In this document: positions 33,477 to 45,885 of the stretch, in pieces | How the letters are laid out: the number at the start of each line of letters is the position of its first letter | Position numbering within the stretch: position 1 is the stretch's first letter | NCBI RefSeq assembly: GCF_918797505.1 | Contig: NC_092794.1 | Span: forward strand, 35,020,122 to 35,084,121 | Origin: Bemisia tabaci | Taxonomy: Eukaryota > Arthropoda > Insecta > Hemiptera > Aleyrodidae | DNA: 64,000 nt | Direction: 5' to 3' | Made by a program: the position numbers and the translations under genes | Notes under the pieces: model-generated | Databases searched by the model: none | What the model was told of the DNA's origin: nothing | The model's input: only the letters and a program-made list of their open reading frames with translations

Positions 33477-34625
33477 GAGCCGGCCTTAATGGTATAATTT
33501 CCAAACCATGGTTTCATTAGTCATCTAGTTTTATCTCCTTTACCCTCAATAAAGCTATCGTCCCAACGAAAGCAGACATCAACGACAATTGGGATAAATT
33601 CAGACACGGAACCAATTCAATGAGAAAATAAAAAAAACAGCTCAAAAGGAAGTATGACCATTAACGTAACCCTAAATTGACATATTTTCAGTTTCCATCC
33701 CACCCAAGGCTTGTAATCTCGCTGCAAAGGCAAGGACAGCTTGGTTTGTCCCGTCAGGTATGGGTTGTGGAGGAACTCGCCAATTTGTTGAAGCAGGAAG
33801 GTTCGCTACTACTCAAGAAACGGGACTTTCCCGTTTTTTTTGCAAAATATAATACATGAAGGCCCTCAATACGAAAAAAAACTAAAGCATCATCAAGCTG
33901 ACACACGTAATTACTGAAACCTAATTTACTGTTAGGCTCTTCTTACAAAAAAATATCTGAACATATCAAATGACTTAACCAGCTTTGCTATGACAAAAAA
34001 AAACACAAAATAAAGAACTCTTTTCTTCTGAGAAAATGAATATCAGCTCGAATTTGATTTCACTCGGTCACTAAACTTCTAGTAAACAACAATTACCTTA
34101 ATTTGGTTTTTTTTTCCTCTCTTACTTGTCAGCGATTTCAAATGTACGAGTAAACCTGTCGGTCTAACACTCAGAAAAAATACGCGAAACTCGATCCTTG
34201 CCGAAGATACCTCAAGACTTTTGAAAGAGAGAAAAAAAATAACCCTGAAAATGTAAGACGCCAAAAAACAAATTATGAAATAGCTTCCATTTATTAGAAT
34301 TTAAAGACACTAAATTTTCCTAGAAGAAAAAAAATTGACACGGCCCTGAAAAATGCCGTTCAACTCACTAAAAGTCGTTCCAAAATCGCAAAAAAAATTA
34401 GACTCAAAGGTACTTCGCTGAATCAAAAACACTCTTCTCCATCAACTTCCTGTAAAAAAACAAAAACACAGCGAGAAAGAAAAAAAACAGACTTACCCTC
34501 ACTGCACCACGAAAATGGAGTTCTCCCCCAGGTACCGTGGATTGTCCTTGACGGAAATTGGTCCAAACACCATGTAATGAGTCTGCTGTTCTGACGCTTC
34601 TCTCGTTTCCAAAGGGGGCGCGCAA
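33477..34625 (-). other. Probable 5' region of the provirus, LTR not recognised
   Basis: Mostly AT-rich. A 73-codon minus-strand frame at 34404-34625 contains a hydrophobic stretch (VSLFFFFLAVFLFFY) but has no recognisable family. No TG...CA repeat shared with the env side and no clear tRNA primer site was found, so the provirus ends are undefined. Confidence 0.4.
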
Positions 34626-36290
34626 TTCAAATGGGAGAGCTAGGGGAGAGAACTCGGGGTGATTCCGATCTACACTTTTATTCCCAGATCACACAGATTT
34701 TTTCGACGGTACAAATATCTTAGTATACATTCTGAGGGTTTTCGAGTACGTAAGTCCATTTTTTCGAAAATATTTCTCCAGCCCCCCCACTTTTGACCCC
34801 CCCCCCTAGCTCCCCCACCCTGAGGGTACAAAACTTATTTCGAACAGTACATTTTGGTACAAATTAGTACAAAACTTTGTGGATAAGAAAGAGGAGAATT
34901 TTTGAAGTGGGGGGGGGGGCTTAATTTCTCCAGCCCCCCTTCTGCGTTTTAAGTTCACGTACTTTACATGATGAGGACAAAACTTTTTCTTTGCGGTACA
35001 TTTGGGTACAAAACTAATACAAAACTTTGATGATCTTGAATTTTAATATTGGGAAGGTGGGGGGGGGGGGGGGTCTGGAGAAATCGACCTCATATTTATG
35101 ACGGCGTTTCAATGTCGTCCTCGATTTGCGGGACGTTAAGTTGGGTTCACTGGCGAGTATGTTCTACTAATGAGGTCTAAACAGACCCAAAACGTTATAG
35201 GCCTCTCGGCGTGACCTCAACTGAATATTCCTATGCAAACTGTTCGAGGTGAACAATCTTTCCCCTCAGTTTTGTACTGGTACTCATCAGAGCTCAAGAT
35301 ATTTTTAACCCCAATTGTAATTTGTGGTTTCGTTTTTCTTGCGAAATGGTGTGGACCCAGCACCATTTCACCATCTTGTTACGTACATTTTCGGACCATT
35401 TCTTAGTCTTCTTTCTCTCTCCTATATATATTTGTAACAGCAAATGAGTAGCATGTATATTTGTGATCTACAACTCGAGATTGGTGCTCTTCACATGGTC
35501 CCAGGTGTAAGTCCTATTATGAGAGGGAGCGCAATAGTGTATTTCCCTCGAAAAAACACTAAAAATGGTGTAAGTCTAACTGAAAAAATGATTCGAAGTT
35601 AACTTATTCTCCTGGGAAAATACCTTTCATTGGAAGACAAGTTGATCAAAATCGGATTAATAGGAACTGAGGGACAGTGCTTTGAAAAAACCAATATGGC
35701 GCACTTTAACGGCCGCTGTCTTGCTCCAGTTGCGTGTCTTAGAGTGTTTTCCCTTCCAGAATTGCTCTTGCGGGCATCACCAATGACCCCTGATAGCGGC
35801 ATATTCTATTCAAAAAGTGCAGAGTCTTATGACATCTTTGGATCGCAGGCAACAGACTAAGAGATCCCTTGCACCAATATTTTGAACAACATCAGGGGAG
35901 GTCGGGTTACGAACCTAGAATTGTTGCCGCGGAATGACCCATTAATGATTAAAACTACAAGGTGAATGACTGATCATTTGCCTCAAGCTTTAAATGTCCT
36001 GAATCCTACATAATCTGAGAGTAGTATTTGTCTGCAAGATCGCGATTGCGCATCAAACTGCCAATGAAATTATTTGTCATTTCGTTGCAATTTGAGTTAA
36101 AATTTCAAATTTTCGAAATTTTTAGAATATCGTCAAATGTAGTTACTGTAAAAGTACTTAATTATTCTGTCAAAGAGGCACTGAATTTCTTGACAATATA
36201 CTCAAAAAGTACTCTGTAAGTACTGATTTTTGGCCAGCCTGTTTTAGTAGGCACCCTGTATAATGATTAATACTTCTCTTGAATTGCCAG
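34626..36290. repeat. C/G-tract repeats and unassigned sequence upstream of the first visible FERM exon
   Basis: 34780-35080 holds two diverged direct units (GGTACAAA-TAGTACAAAACTTTG) with C- and G-runs, including G17 near 35061, in the inverted setting TCTCCAGCCCCCC...GGGTCTGGAGA. A CACCCTGTA motif like the end of the CAGGGTG repeat class lies at 36252-36260. No gene seen. Confidence 0.5.
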
Positions 36291-36446
36291 CACTTCACAG
36301 ATACGATTCAGTTGGAAAGTATGACTGAGGCAGTTATCTGTCATCATGCATCTCTAGTAGGATTAGCTCAAGGCACCGCAGAAGAGTATTACATCTTAGC
36401 AACTCAACAGCTGGATGGATACGGCCAAGAAACATTCTTAGCCAAG
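36291..36446 (+). CDS. Pez: Pez/PTPN14-type phosphatase, FERM exon (F2 lobe end)
   Basis: A polypyrimidine tract and CAG precede 36291, and GTATGT follows 36446. The 156-bp exon is open and phase 0 on both sides. It encodes TEAVICHHASLVGLAQGTAE and ends GYGQETFLAK, matching the end of the FERM F2 lobe and start of F3 in PTPN14/PTPN21 proteins. An alternative acceptor at 36300 would change the phase. Pez is a cytosolic FERM-domain tyrosine phosphatase at cell junctions that acts in Hippo signalling in Drosophila (family knowledge). The earlier FERM exons are not visible in the window. Confidence 0.8.
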
Positions 36447-36628
36447 GTATGTGATTTCCATCATAATTTTTTCAAAGTGTCACAAATTATTAATATTAGG
36501 TTGCCTCTTCCCTCTATATTTGTAAGTCTCGTGATTTTTTCTTGCACTGGTGCTTAAGAGACTCTAATAGAAAATTTCTTTTAAACTTTAAATTTTGACT
36601 GTAATGCAACCTTTTCATTTTTTCATAG

Positions 36629-36717
36629 GACGAAAATGGGAGTGAAGTCATAATTGGAATCACTCTCACAGGCATTGCAGTTGGTTACGAAAACACACAA
36701 ACCTCTTCATTTTACAG
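36629..36717 (+). CDS. Pez: Pez/PTPN14-type phosphatase, FERM F3 exon 1
   Basis: Acceptor TTTTTTCATAG and donor GTAGAA bound an 89-bp exon. It starts in phase with the preceding one (after a 182-bp intron) and encodes DENGSEVIIGITLTGIAVGY, the first strands of the PH-like F3 lobe. It ends with two bases of an Arg codon that is completed by the exon at 46360. Confidence 0.85.
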
Positions 36718-37044
36718 GTAGAATTTACTTTTCAGTTAACTATTGAATGGTGATATTAATGGAAAAATTACAGTAACTTTTTTACTCTTTAGGTATCGGA
36801 AAAAGTGGTGGAACATTTTGTAAGGACCCTGTAAAAGCGAAATTCATAATCTACTTGCCAATCAAAAATCAAAACCAGCACACCCCAAGCATGCACAAAG
36901 TATTTTTGTAAGTGTGCTGATCGTAGAAATCTGAGGTTGGTGCAAATTCTTGAGACCCTTGTGAGTCAAACCCTGGAGTGGAAAAAACCATCTGAAACTC
37001 TACCTACAAAATAGTAGCCGGTTAACCCATTAGCATGCGATGAT
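36718..37044 (+). other. Start of the 9.6-kb intron, no feature
   Basis: Intron sequence between the F3 exons. No repeat recognised before 37045. Confidence 0.5.
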
Positions 37045-37309
37045 TAATTGAATCACTAAATACAAAAAGGGCACATGTCCAGAAAACCAAATTGTTCAGG
37101 AGACACAAAAAACTGTTTATTTCGTGGTACATATTTTTTGGAAAGTCGTTATGTTTAAAAAAACCGGTGCTCCGCTTCGCCCCGCATCGGTATTTTTAAT
37201 CATAACGACTTTCCAAAAAATATATACCACGAAATAAACAGTTTTTTGTGTCTCCTGAACAATTTGGTTTTCTGGACGTGTGCCCTTTTTGTATTTAGTG
37301 ATTCAATTA
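37045..37309. repeat. Inverted repeat with 109-bp arms
   Basis: Arms 37045-37153 and 37201-37309 are reverse complements with only a few mismatches. The 47-bp loop is itself palindromic in part (ACCGGTGC...GCATCGGT). Confidence 0.9.
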
Positions 37310-38288
37310 GCCTGCTGCCCAAAGAAATACAATATTTTTTAATTAAAATACTTTGTTGCTCCTTATGAAAAATAAGTCACTAGGATTTATTCAGGTTCGT
37401 AACAGAATACACCAGAATACATCAGAATGAAACTTAGAACATTGCTATTAGCTATATCCATTGGAAGCTGAGAAAAACGAAAAAAGTGCCTTGCAAAGAT
37501 GATGCTATAGGCACGAGTTAACTTGTCAATGCAGGTATGTCCAAAGCGCGCCAAGACGAGTATACTCGTCAATAAATACGAATGGGATAACGTTCATTAA
37601 GATCCTGGATTTGATTGGTAAGAGATTCGCAGAGTAATAATGAGATTAAGAAAGAATTTAGGTTTTGCTCTCCTCAATCAATGCACTCAATATCATGATT
37701 TTCAGCGTACGCGCAGAATTAAAAAAAAAAAATACTTACATAGAAAATTATCCATGGGTGAAATGCAACTCTTTAAATGTATACCTTCAGCATGGGACTT
37801 TTTTTTTATTTAATTTCAGAGCCATTTTAGTATCTATTCATTAATGTATTACAAAATCGTACCAAAGATGTTGGTATATTTATCTATTTCTTTATGTATT
37901 CACAGTATCAACGGGTCTTGAAGACCCATTAGCTAGACAATATTTCAAAAGCAAAGACCAAAACAAGACAGCGTCAAGGTCAAGATAAGTTTTGACGATA
38001 TAAACTTAAATGAAAACTAGAATATAATAATGAGGTAAAGGAGTAACAAAAATTTAGCCAAAAGTGACTCAACAATAGCAAAATAATTTATTGATTAACC
38101 AGAAAAATTGGAAAAGAATAATCTCCTAGGGGCAGTTTTAAAATAGCAGATTTTAGTGTCAAAGAAGTCAACTGGCACAGAGTTAACGACCTTACTCATT
38201 CTGACAACCAGTGACTTATCAGAACTATTAGAATTAGTATTAAATGTAATGCTCCTAGCTCACAATAGCCTGGCTGGAGCAGCTAAAT
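37310..38288. other. Intron sequence, nothing recognised
   Basis: AT-rich intronic DNA, no repeat or coding signal seen. Confidence 0.45.
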
Positions 38289-39639
38289 TAAAGAGCGACG
38301 CCAAGAATGGCACAATTTGGGCCAGCGGGGAATTTTCTGAAACTGGGCCTAAACAATACCTTATGATACCCTAAAACTCTGGTTAAAATTTTAGCTTGAG
38401 TATACGAACGGTTTTTGAGAAATGAGGGGGCAAAGTTGCCAAATCGCCATCTTTCTGGACAGCAATTCTACAGCAAAAAGATGGGAAAAATGGACGAAAA
38501 AGTTACACTTTCGATGGGTTTCTGCTGTAAATGTTCTTATTGAGCCCCCAAGCATTTAACTGTGTTCAGTTTCAAAAATTTTGGTAGCACAGTGGTCCAA
38601 AATGGGGAGAAATCGTCGACAAATCAGGATTCTTTGTCAAATTTTTAAAAATGGAAATAAAATTGTCGGTCTGCTGCAGTTTTCATGGCTAACAATGTTC
38701 TTATCGGTCCTCAATGCAAGAAATTGTGCTCAGCTTCACAAATTTACATCGCACAGTGGTCAAAAATGGGGGAATTAGTGGACAAATTAAGATCCTCTGT
38801 GAAACTTTTTACAAATGAAGTGAAACTGTTGGTCCCCTGTAGAGTTTAGATCCCAGAAAAATTCATGAATCTAATTTTTTTTAATTATTACTGCATGTCA
38901 GACCGTATTGTGTATAGAACATTTTTATAGAATAGACTTTGTAGCATTATCTCAATAAAATATGCAAACTTTCAAAAATTTAAAAAGAAGAAGGAAAAAT
39001 GGAGAGAAAGAATTAAAAAAAAAACATTTAAACAGTCCAAAAAATAATTTAAAGAATTTTTCCGGGCTCTAAACTCTACTGGGGACCAACAGTTTCACTT
39101 CATTATTAAAAGTTTCACAGAGGATGTTAATTTGTCCACTAATTCCCTCATTTTTGACCACTGTGCGATGTAAATTTGTGAAGCTGAACACAATTTCTTG
39201 CATTGAGGACCGATAAGAACATTGTTAGCCATGAAAACTGCAGCAGACCGACAATTTTATTTCCATTTTTAAAAATTCGACAAAGAATCCTGATTTGTCG
39301 ACGATTTCTCCCCATTTTGGACCACTGTGCTACCAAAATTTTTGAAACTGAACACAGTTCAATGCTTGGGGGCTCCATAAGAACATTTACAGCAGAAACC
39401 CATCGAAAGTGTAACTTTTTCGTCCATTTTTCCCATCTTTTTGCTGTAGAATTGCTGTCCAGAATGATGGCGATTTGGCAACTTTGCCCCCTCATTTCTC
39501 AAAAACCGTTCGTATACTCAAGCTAAAATTTTAACCAGAGTTTTAGGGTACCATAAGGTATTGTTTAGGCCCAGTTTCAGAAAATTCCCCGCTGGCCCAA
39601 ATTGTGCCAAAAAACGGTCGTTTTTGGCGTCGCTCTTTA
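38289..39639. mobile_element. Fold-back element with ~575-bp arms
   Basis: Arms about 38289-38862 and 39054-39639 are reverse complements with scattered differences and one ~17-bp insertion; an AT-rich spacer of ~190 bp separates them. Each arm contains two ~165-bp subrepeats starting CACAGTGGTC(C/A)AAAATGGGG. The outer ends read AAAGAGCGACGCCAAGAATG. A third copy stands at 54530-55075. No target duplication was seen and no protein is encoded; the matching open frames in the arms are mirror images of each other. Confidence 0.85.
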
Positions 39640-40825
39640 CTAAGAAGTTAAGGGGAGTTCATGAAACCATGAAAGAGCTTAAATAAGAATAAGGAATTGT
39701 AACTAAGTGTTTAAACCAGCTCAGATATTTTGAGAGAGGAATAAAGGGGGAACAGGTGATCAAAGAGTGATACAGGCTTTCTAGTTTTACTAAGTGACTA
39801 CTAGTTGAACTAACTTTAACTAACTTTACCAGTGAAACTAAGAATACATCTTTGAATTCTTTTGATTTCTGCAAAGTTGTCTCTGTTAGTAGGATGCCAT
39901 GTAGGTGGCGCAAATGTCAAAATGGTTGAACCAATGAATTATAAAGCGTCAAGAGTGTTTGAATGTTCTTAAATGATTATATGTTGATATTTGATAATAT
40001 TTTTATCCCCGTTGACGTAAGTGCACTTTCAAATTTGATCCATCTTCAGAAGTAATAGGTAGCGAGTGATAGAAAAGCGCTAAAGCATTACCAATATTTT
40101 GGTATCTTTTTACAGGATGCAGAATGTATCTACAGGTTAAAAACTACAAAACTTCAACTATACTTACCACATATTATGGATGCAAGCAAATGCAAACACT
40201 TATGAAGATGTAAAGATGAAGCAAAACTTAACACTACAAAGTATGTTAGGAATAACCTCGTAAACGAACAGTGGAAACAAGAGACTTTAAGCTTTACACC
40301 AAGATTTGTTACGTGACATAAGATTATTTTTAAATGTTTATTATTTTTTTTTTTATTAAAAGATTATTGACATAAATCAATACATAAGTGTCACTACTAC
40401 CGACAGAGTTGTTGGTATCCATTGACATGAATATATGGAAAATTGTACACGGCATAAAAAAGCTGTAGAACGGATGGTAAGTAGAATACTTATCATTCTG
40501 GTCCATGACATGTAATGTCTACGTCCTTAGAAATAAATTACATACATAAAAAAATATACTCTTCGTGGAGGGATACGTGGGGGAGGGGGAGGGACCGGCC
40601 AAGCCCCCCACCTTCGGGAGCACACCCTGCAAAAAGGAAGAGTATTGGCCCTTTGGCTCTGTCCCTTCTCTCCGCTTACAATGGTCTGGTGGTTGCTCCA
40701 GCAAGGAGCCCCCTGGGACCCCTCCCGCACCGCCCCTGCACTTGGAGTAGTTTGAATAAGATTATATATTGTAAAAATTATGGGTTTACAGCACTAGGCG
40801 ATGAATTTTTAAACTTTTACCAACC
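39640..40825. other. Intron sequence, no gene seen
   Basis: AT-rich apart from a GC-rich patch at 40565-40750, where open frames occur in several phases without any domain. Confidence 0.45.
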
Positions 40826-41101
40826 CAATCTATTAATCAACCAAGTTCAAATTTTCAAGAATTTGATGGACGCCTCTTATCTCTAGAGAGAATCGTAATT
40901 GAGCAATCAGCCCAAATTACCCAACTAATCACAGCAATAAATACTTTGCTCTCTTTCCTTGAGTAAATTGGAAGAGAGCAAAGTATTTATTGCTGTGATT
41001 AGTTGGGTAATTTGGGCTGATTGCTCAGTTACGATTCTCTCTAGAGATAAGAGGCGTCCATCAAATTCTTGAAAATTTGAACTTGGTTGATTAATAGATT
41101 G
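40826..41101. repeat. 276-bp near-perfect palindrome
   Basis: Arms of ~130 bp meet with about ten unpaired bases at the centre (around 40963). The right arm is part of the LINE ORF1 remnant at 40960-41465, so the palindrome looks like an inverted duplication of coding sequence. Confidence 0.9.
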
Positions 41102-41465
41102 AGTTCGATTATGAACTTGAGATTGTAATTGTTCCTTTTGCTTATTTCCTGATGCTATTTTGGCGTAACTAATACCAGGTTTTAGCTTGTTATTATTGGA
41201 AGGGTTAATTTGATGATTTTGAGAAGGATTTGTGACAGATTTTGGGAATCTTTTTTTTCTAATTTCCTGATAAACCTTGCACCCCTTAAAATCTCCAAAA
41301 TGCTCCTGTTACAGAGAGTTCATGTTGGAAAAATGGGAGCGCAAAGTTCTAGAATACTTTTTGACGGGGGCATTCAATTTCCCACAAATTACACAACGTG
41401 GATTTCTAAAACAATAGTGTTGCGAATATCCCAGTGCAAGACAGTTTTCACACTGGAGAATTTCT
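40960..41465 (-). pseudogene. Jockey/CR1-like LINE ORF1 (Gag-like) remnant
   Basis: The minus strand translates to EILQCENCLALGYSQHYCF, then NPRCVICGK, FKGCKVYQE, and later KLKPGISYAKIASGNKQ. The Cys/His spacing and the following G-SYA motif match the zinc-knuckle end and tail of insect Jockey-type ORF1 proteins. A coiled-coil-like helix follows (LLSLERIVTEQSAQITQLI). A stop and probable frame damage near 41313 break it. ORF1 binds the element's RNA. ORF2 is not present. Confidence 0.6.
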
Positions 41466-41595
41466 TTCGTTTTCCTGGGGAAACGTTTATCGGTATAATT
41501 AATTGAAATAATAAATATTATTCTATGTAGTTGCCATGATACAATTTTTATCTCGTTAGTCCTATCAAATTACGGTAAGGGTGCGCCCTTTCCTT

Positions 41596-43838
41596 GGTGC
41601 ATGGACTTCACACACACACACCCTTCGAAAACTGATGCTCTGGATCCACCAATAATGGAACGCTGGCACCAAATTAGAAACATACAGAAAGAAAGTTGTG
41701 CATGGAGCCCACACCCTGTGAATCCAATTTGCACATCCAATTTTCAGATCCACAGTTCATTCTGTCTACATGCTCCTGATATGGAGTAGAGTAAATAAGG
41801 ACCCCTCTTATTTTGCTAAGACAAAACTTGTCAATGCTTGACAATGTTTGTCTTCGAAACGTACTCTTAAAAATTAATATGAGCGCAGCGTATGTGTATT
41901 AATTAGAAAGTTGAGCAAGCTGTAACTCAAATTTTTCACAGCGTGCCCTTGGACGATTTTACGCTTAGATACAAAAGATTAACAAAAAAAATATAATAAT
42001 TAGTTTGCCAGAAGACATTAGTGCGATTTTTTTAATGATGACCTCATTCCTTTCAAACGAACGTTTTAATTACCCCTTCAAAGTTGCAAGATTTTTAACA
42101 AAAGTTGCTCACAATTAGTGCTGTCATGCAATTCAACGTGCCTTGTTAAGTATGAACGCCTGCCTCAAGGAGTAGAAAAATTTGATCACAGGAACAACTT
42201 TTTTCATACTTAAACATAATGAACACAGCCAATTCCTTAAAGTTTTGCAAATATTCCATTCTGCTGATTAAATTTTTTTTTAAAATTCTAGGATTGGGTC
42301 CTCCAAGTTTCGCTTTTTCATCCAAAGATTTTACTTCAAGTTTAGAAGATTTTATTAAAGAGAAATTGAGCTTACGAGGTGCATTCTCCAGCAAACCACG
42401 AGCAACCATCCCATTAGTATGCTTGGCAAAGTATTTTCACATGCATGTAACTCACGGGTCAAATTGTCATTGTTGGCCCATGAGATACGCAGCCTTTCAA
42501 AGATGTTTTTTCCACCTTTTTACCCCAAAAATGCTTACTAAAATGTAAAATTTCAGACCAGAAAAAAATTCCTAGAGCACAGCTGAAATGGATGCCTGAG
42601 AGTTGAAAAGATTAAGGGGTTTTAAATTGCAGATGATAGCCAGCGAGGAACAGTGAGCTGCTGGTGCTCCTTTCAGGACTTGTCAGTATGTTGGAGTTTT
42701 CTGCCAACGTCCGTTAAAAATTCAGCATAAAGCTGAAAATCTCAATACAGAGGGAAAAAGCTCATATGATTTCCCTCAAAGAGATATGCTGTTTGGTGCA
42801 ACAACGTACGTTCGTTCAGGAAGGCAACTGCAGACGCGTTTTGGCCTTGTCTATTCAGTCTCTGTCAGTGTTGCCATTATTTCACTTTCGTCCTTGAATA
42901 TTTTGATTTTCCAACTGCACTTGTATTGCACAGAGGTACAGAGTTGCAAAAAAGGTACAAATCAATTATCGACTTTTATATGAATGGACGAAAGGTGACT
43001 AAAATGGAAAAAATGGGGAGAGGTGGTATGCTGAAAATTTTCCTCTTTAAGAAGTAGAGACAAATAAATTATTTGATCAAGAAATTCCCTAAAAAAGGGG
43101 GAAATAGCCAATCTGCTTTTTTTCGTTACTTCCCAATAGTGGACTCAAACGTAGCTTTTTGGTGCTAATTTGCAGTTTTTGTAAAAAAGAAAAGGTGAAA
43201 AGGAACCCTTTTTCTAAATTCATGTGTGTATCAAAATTTGCAAGTTCTCAAGATCCTTTCTGAAATCTCGAAAATATAATGGGCACAGTAGAATGTTTTC
43301 TAAAGTAGAGAGAACTGATGGTAATCATTACACTCAAGCACAGTAAAAGTTGAGCGGGTAATCAAATTTTTTCACTCTGAGAGTCGGCCTTCAAACCAAA
43401 TGGGATGCGTCAAATTGCTGGACCACACTAATCGCTAGCCACATTTGTTGATGAAGTAGTAAATTGAAGAGATAAGATGTGTATGAAAACAAATTTGTTA
43501 AAGGACTGAGCTTACGTTATTCTTCTTAAACCATGCAATTATTACAATTATCTAACACATTTATTAGGTTGATCATACGTTTATGTCAACTAGAACATGT
43601 AAAATCGCTGGAAAGTACGATTAGATGACTATGAATTGCGACCATACATCAACTTTCCATCCTACGAAAATTAAACAGGATGAGCTGTGGATTCGATGCG
43701 CATGCGTAGTTGATCCCTCAGGGCGTGGGTTCCATGCACCACTATTTTTGTCTTTCTCTAATTTAGTACATGGGCGCCATGATATGTGGATCCGATGCAG
43801 CAGTTTTTGAAGGGGGTGTGTGCGTGAAGTTCATGCAC
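41596..43838. mobile_element. TIR element with ~170-bp diverged inverted ends
   Basis: The left end GGTGCATGGACTTCACACAC and the inverted right end GGTGCATGAACTTCACGCAC stay alike, with gaps, for ~170 bp through GGATCCAC and CCACAGTTCAT/CCACAGCTCAT. The interior (2.2 kb) has no transposase. A 109-codon frame at 42219-42548 has no known domain. No clear target duplication, so the superfamily is open. Confidence 0.65.
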
Positions 43839-44544
43839 CCTAGAGGTCTTTTCGGCCTATACAGCTATTATCAGGTGAAAAATGAATAAAAATTACAGTC
43901 TTAGATTACTTACATATCTCAATACCAAAACAAGAAATGTAAAGAAACAAAACCACGAAAAGGTGCAAAAACAGCGCTGCACTTATTCAGTGTAATCATA
44001 GTTACAAAACAGCTTTTTGTTTTATTTTGGAAAGATGCATTTGACGTTGTAATCATTTTTAAAAAAAATCCATACCCAAAAAATATGCAAAATGGCCACA
44101 TTGCAAATTCAAATTGTTAAAAGCTCTAATTTAATGCAATACTCTAGAAGAACGCATTTTTAGAGAAACAAATTTAATAGCAAATACAATAGAGCAAATC
44201 ATTTATGTAATGTTCTCAACAATAGTATCTTTCCTTAGTTAGCATACCATACTTGTACACAAAACTGCGGCTTGTTGCAACATAAAGTTCTGAGCAAATA
44301 TTTTAAAAGTACTAGACTAGGTCAAAGGTTAAAATAAAGTTTAAAAAAACCGGCGCCCAGGACGCGCGCTTCGCGCGCGCCTTCTCAAGGTTTTCTGCGC
44401 ATCTAGTTTTTCATCTTTTTAAGTATCCCGCGCATCCACCGCGGAAAGGAAGTGTATTTCCCGAAGTGGGATTGGCGTAGTCATAGAATCGTATGTCTGT
44501 AAGCTATTGTGAAATGGATGGGTTTTTTCCCAGATATTTCCTTT
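43839..44544. other. Intron sequence with one GC-rich hairpin
   Basis: No gene. At 44361-44381 GCGCGC-TTC-GCGCGC forms a strong GC hairpin after CCGGCGCCC. Confidence 0.5.
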
Positions 44545-44790
44545 CCTTGGGCCGCTGTGAGACGAACCGTTCGTCCAAAAACTTTCTTTACCTGACCCAC
44601 TGTGCGACGCATAGTTTGTCCAAAATCTTCCTTCCCCTGACCCACTGTGCGACAAAAATTTTGTCTAAAAACTTCCTCCTCCTGACCCACTGTGCGACGA
44701 ATACTTTGTCCAAAAACTTCTTCCCCCTGACCCGCTGTGCGACGATCAGCTTGTCCAAAAACTTCCTCCCCCTGACTCACTGTGCGGCTC
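44545..44790. repeat. 45-bp minisatellite, about six units
   Basis: Units start at 44592, 44637, 44682, 44727 and 44772 with core CTGACCCACTGTGCGACG; a diverged unit precedes. Because 45 is a multiple of three, both strands stay open and give 15-residue repeat peptides. I read these as repeat artefacts. Confidence 0.9.
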
Positions 44791-44904
44791 TGCTCCAGCC
44801 GGCTCCCCTCATACCGCGCAACCCCCCCCCCCCCCTAAAACTTTCAAAGCTCGCCATTTTTAAACGGCTCGGCCGATCTAGCTCAAATTAAATACCAACC
44901 CGGT

Positions 44905-45885
44905 CCTATAGTTTGTTTCACGTAAGCTGAGACTTTTTATTCGGCATTAAAATCCGTAAATGGCAACGCATCAGTCCCGAACGCGGTGACCTGACCGCTC
45001 GCTGGCCACCCTCTTTTATTCAGCGACGAGAGGCCGGCAACCCGTCCATTGTGAGGGTAGGAACAATGGGCACCCTTCATCCCTCCTTAATGAGCCCTAG
45101 TACCCGGACCCAATTTTCTTTCTCGTTGAAAAATTAAACCTTTAGCGTGAAAATTCAGGTCCAGCGGGAAATTTTGATGAAAATGAACTAAAATTTCATC
45201 CGATTATCTTAATTTTTACCCGATATACGGCATTTGTGCAATTTGTGTAATTCTCTCGTTTTTAGTGAAATATTTTTATGATAATACTGCAGAATCGCAT
45301 GAACAACGGTATGAAACAATTTTTTAAAATCATTTAATTTCATCGAACCAAATCGCGGCCAACCACAAGAGCCGTATATCGGGTAAAAATTAAGATAATC
45401 GGATGGAATTTTAGTCCGTTGTTGGCATCAGAATTTCCCGCTGGACCTGAATTTTGACGCTAAAAGTTGGAATTTTCATCGAGAAAAAAATTTGGGTCTG
45501 GGTACTTGGGCTCATTAAGGAAGGATGAAGGGTTCCCAAATCGCGGTCAACCACAAATGCCGTATATCGGGTAAAAATTAAGATAATCGGATGAAATTTT
45601 AGTTCATTTTCATCAAAATTTCCCGCTGGACCTGAATTTTCACGCTAAAAGTTTAATTTTTCAACGAGAAAGAAAATTGGGTCCGGGTACTAGAGCTCAT
45701 TAAGGAGGGATGAAGGGTGCCCATTGTTCCTACCCTCACAATGGACGGGTTGCCGGCCTCTCGTCGCTGAACAAAAGAGGATGGCCAGCGAGCGGTCAGG
45801 TCACCGCGTTCGGGACTGATGCGTTGCCATTTACGGATTTTAATGCCGAATAAAAAGTCTCAGCTTACGTGAAACAGACTATAGG
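44905..45885. mobile_element. Fold-back element with 335-bp arms
   Basis: Arms 44905-45239 and 45552-45885 are near-perfect inverted copies (ends CCTATAG.../...CTATAGG). The ~310-bp spacer contains a further direct copy of the inner arm (CCGTATATCGGGTAAAAATT) with a ~198-bp period. No coding capacity and no clear target duplication. Confidence 0.88.

Noticed and set aside
39148..39495. 115-codon frame with copies at 38581 and 54592
   Set aside because: Repeated only because it is part of the fold-back arm; no domain.
42219..42548. 109-codon plus-strand frame preceded by an AG acceptor-like site
   Set aside because: Inside a TIR element and the large Pez intron; no protein family recognised and it would break the phase between known exons.
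44341..44407. Helitron 3' end (GC hairpin followed by CTAGT)
   Set aside because: The CTAGT is ~22 bp from the hairpin, further than the usual 10-12 bp, and no Helitron body is upstream.
44481..44891. Repeat-containing proteins on both strands
   Set aside because: Consequence of a 45-bp minisatellite; considered and rejected as genes. It is also not a CRISPR: units are contiguous with no unique spacers.
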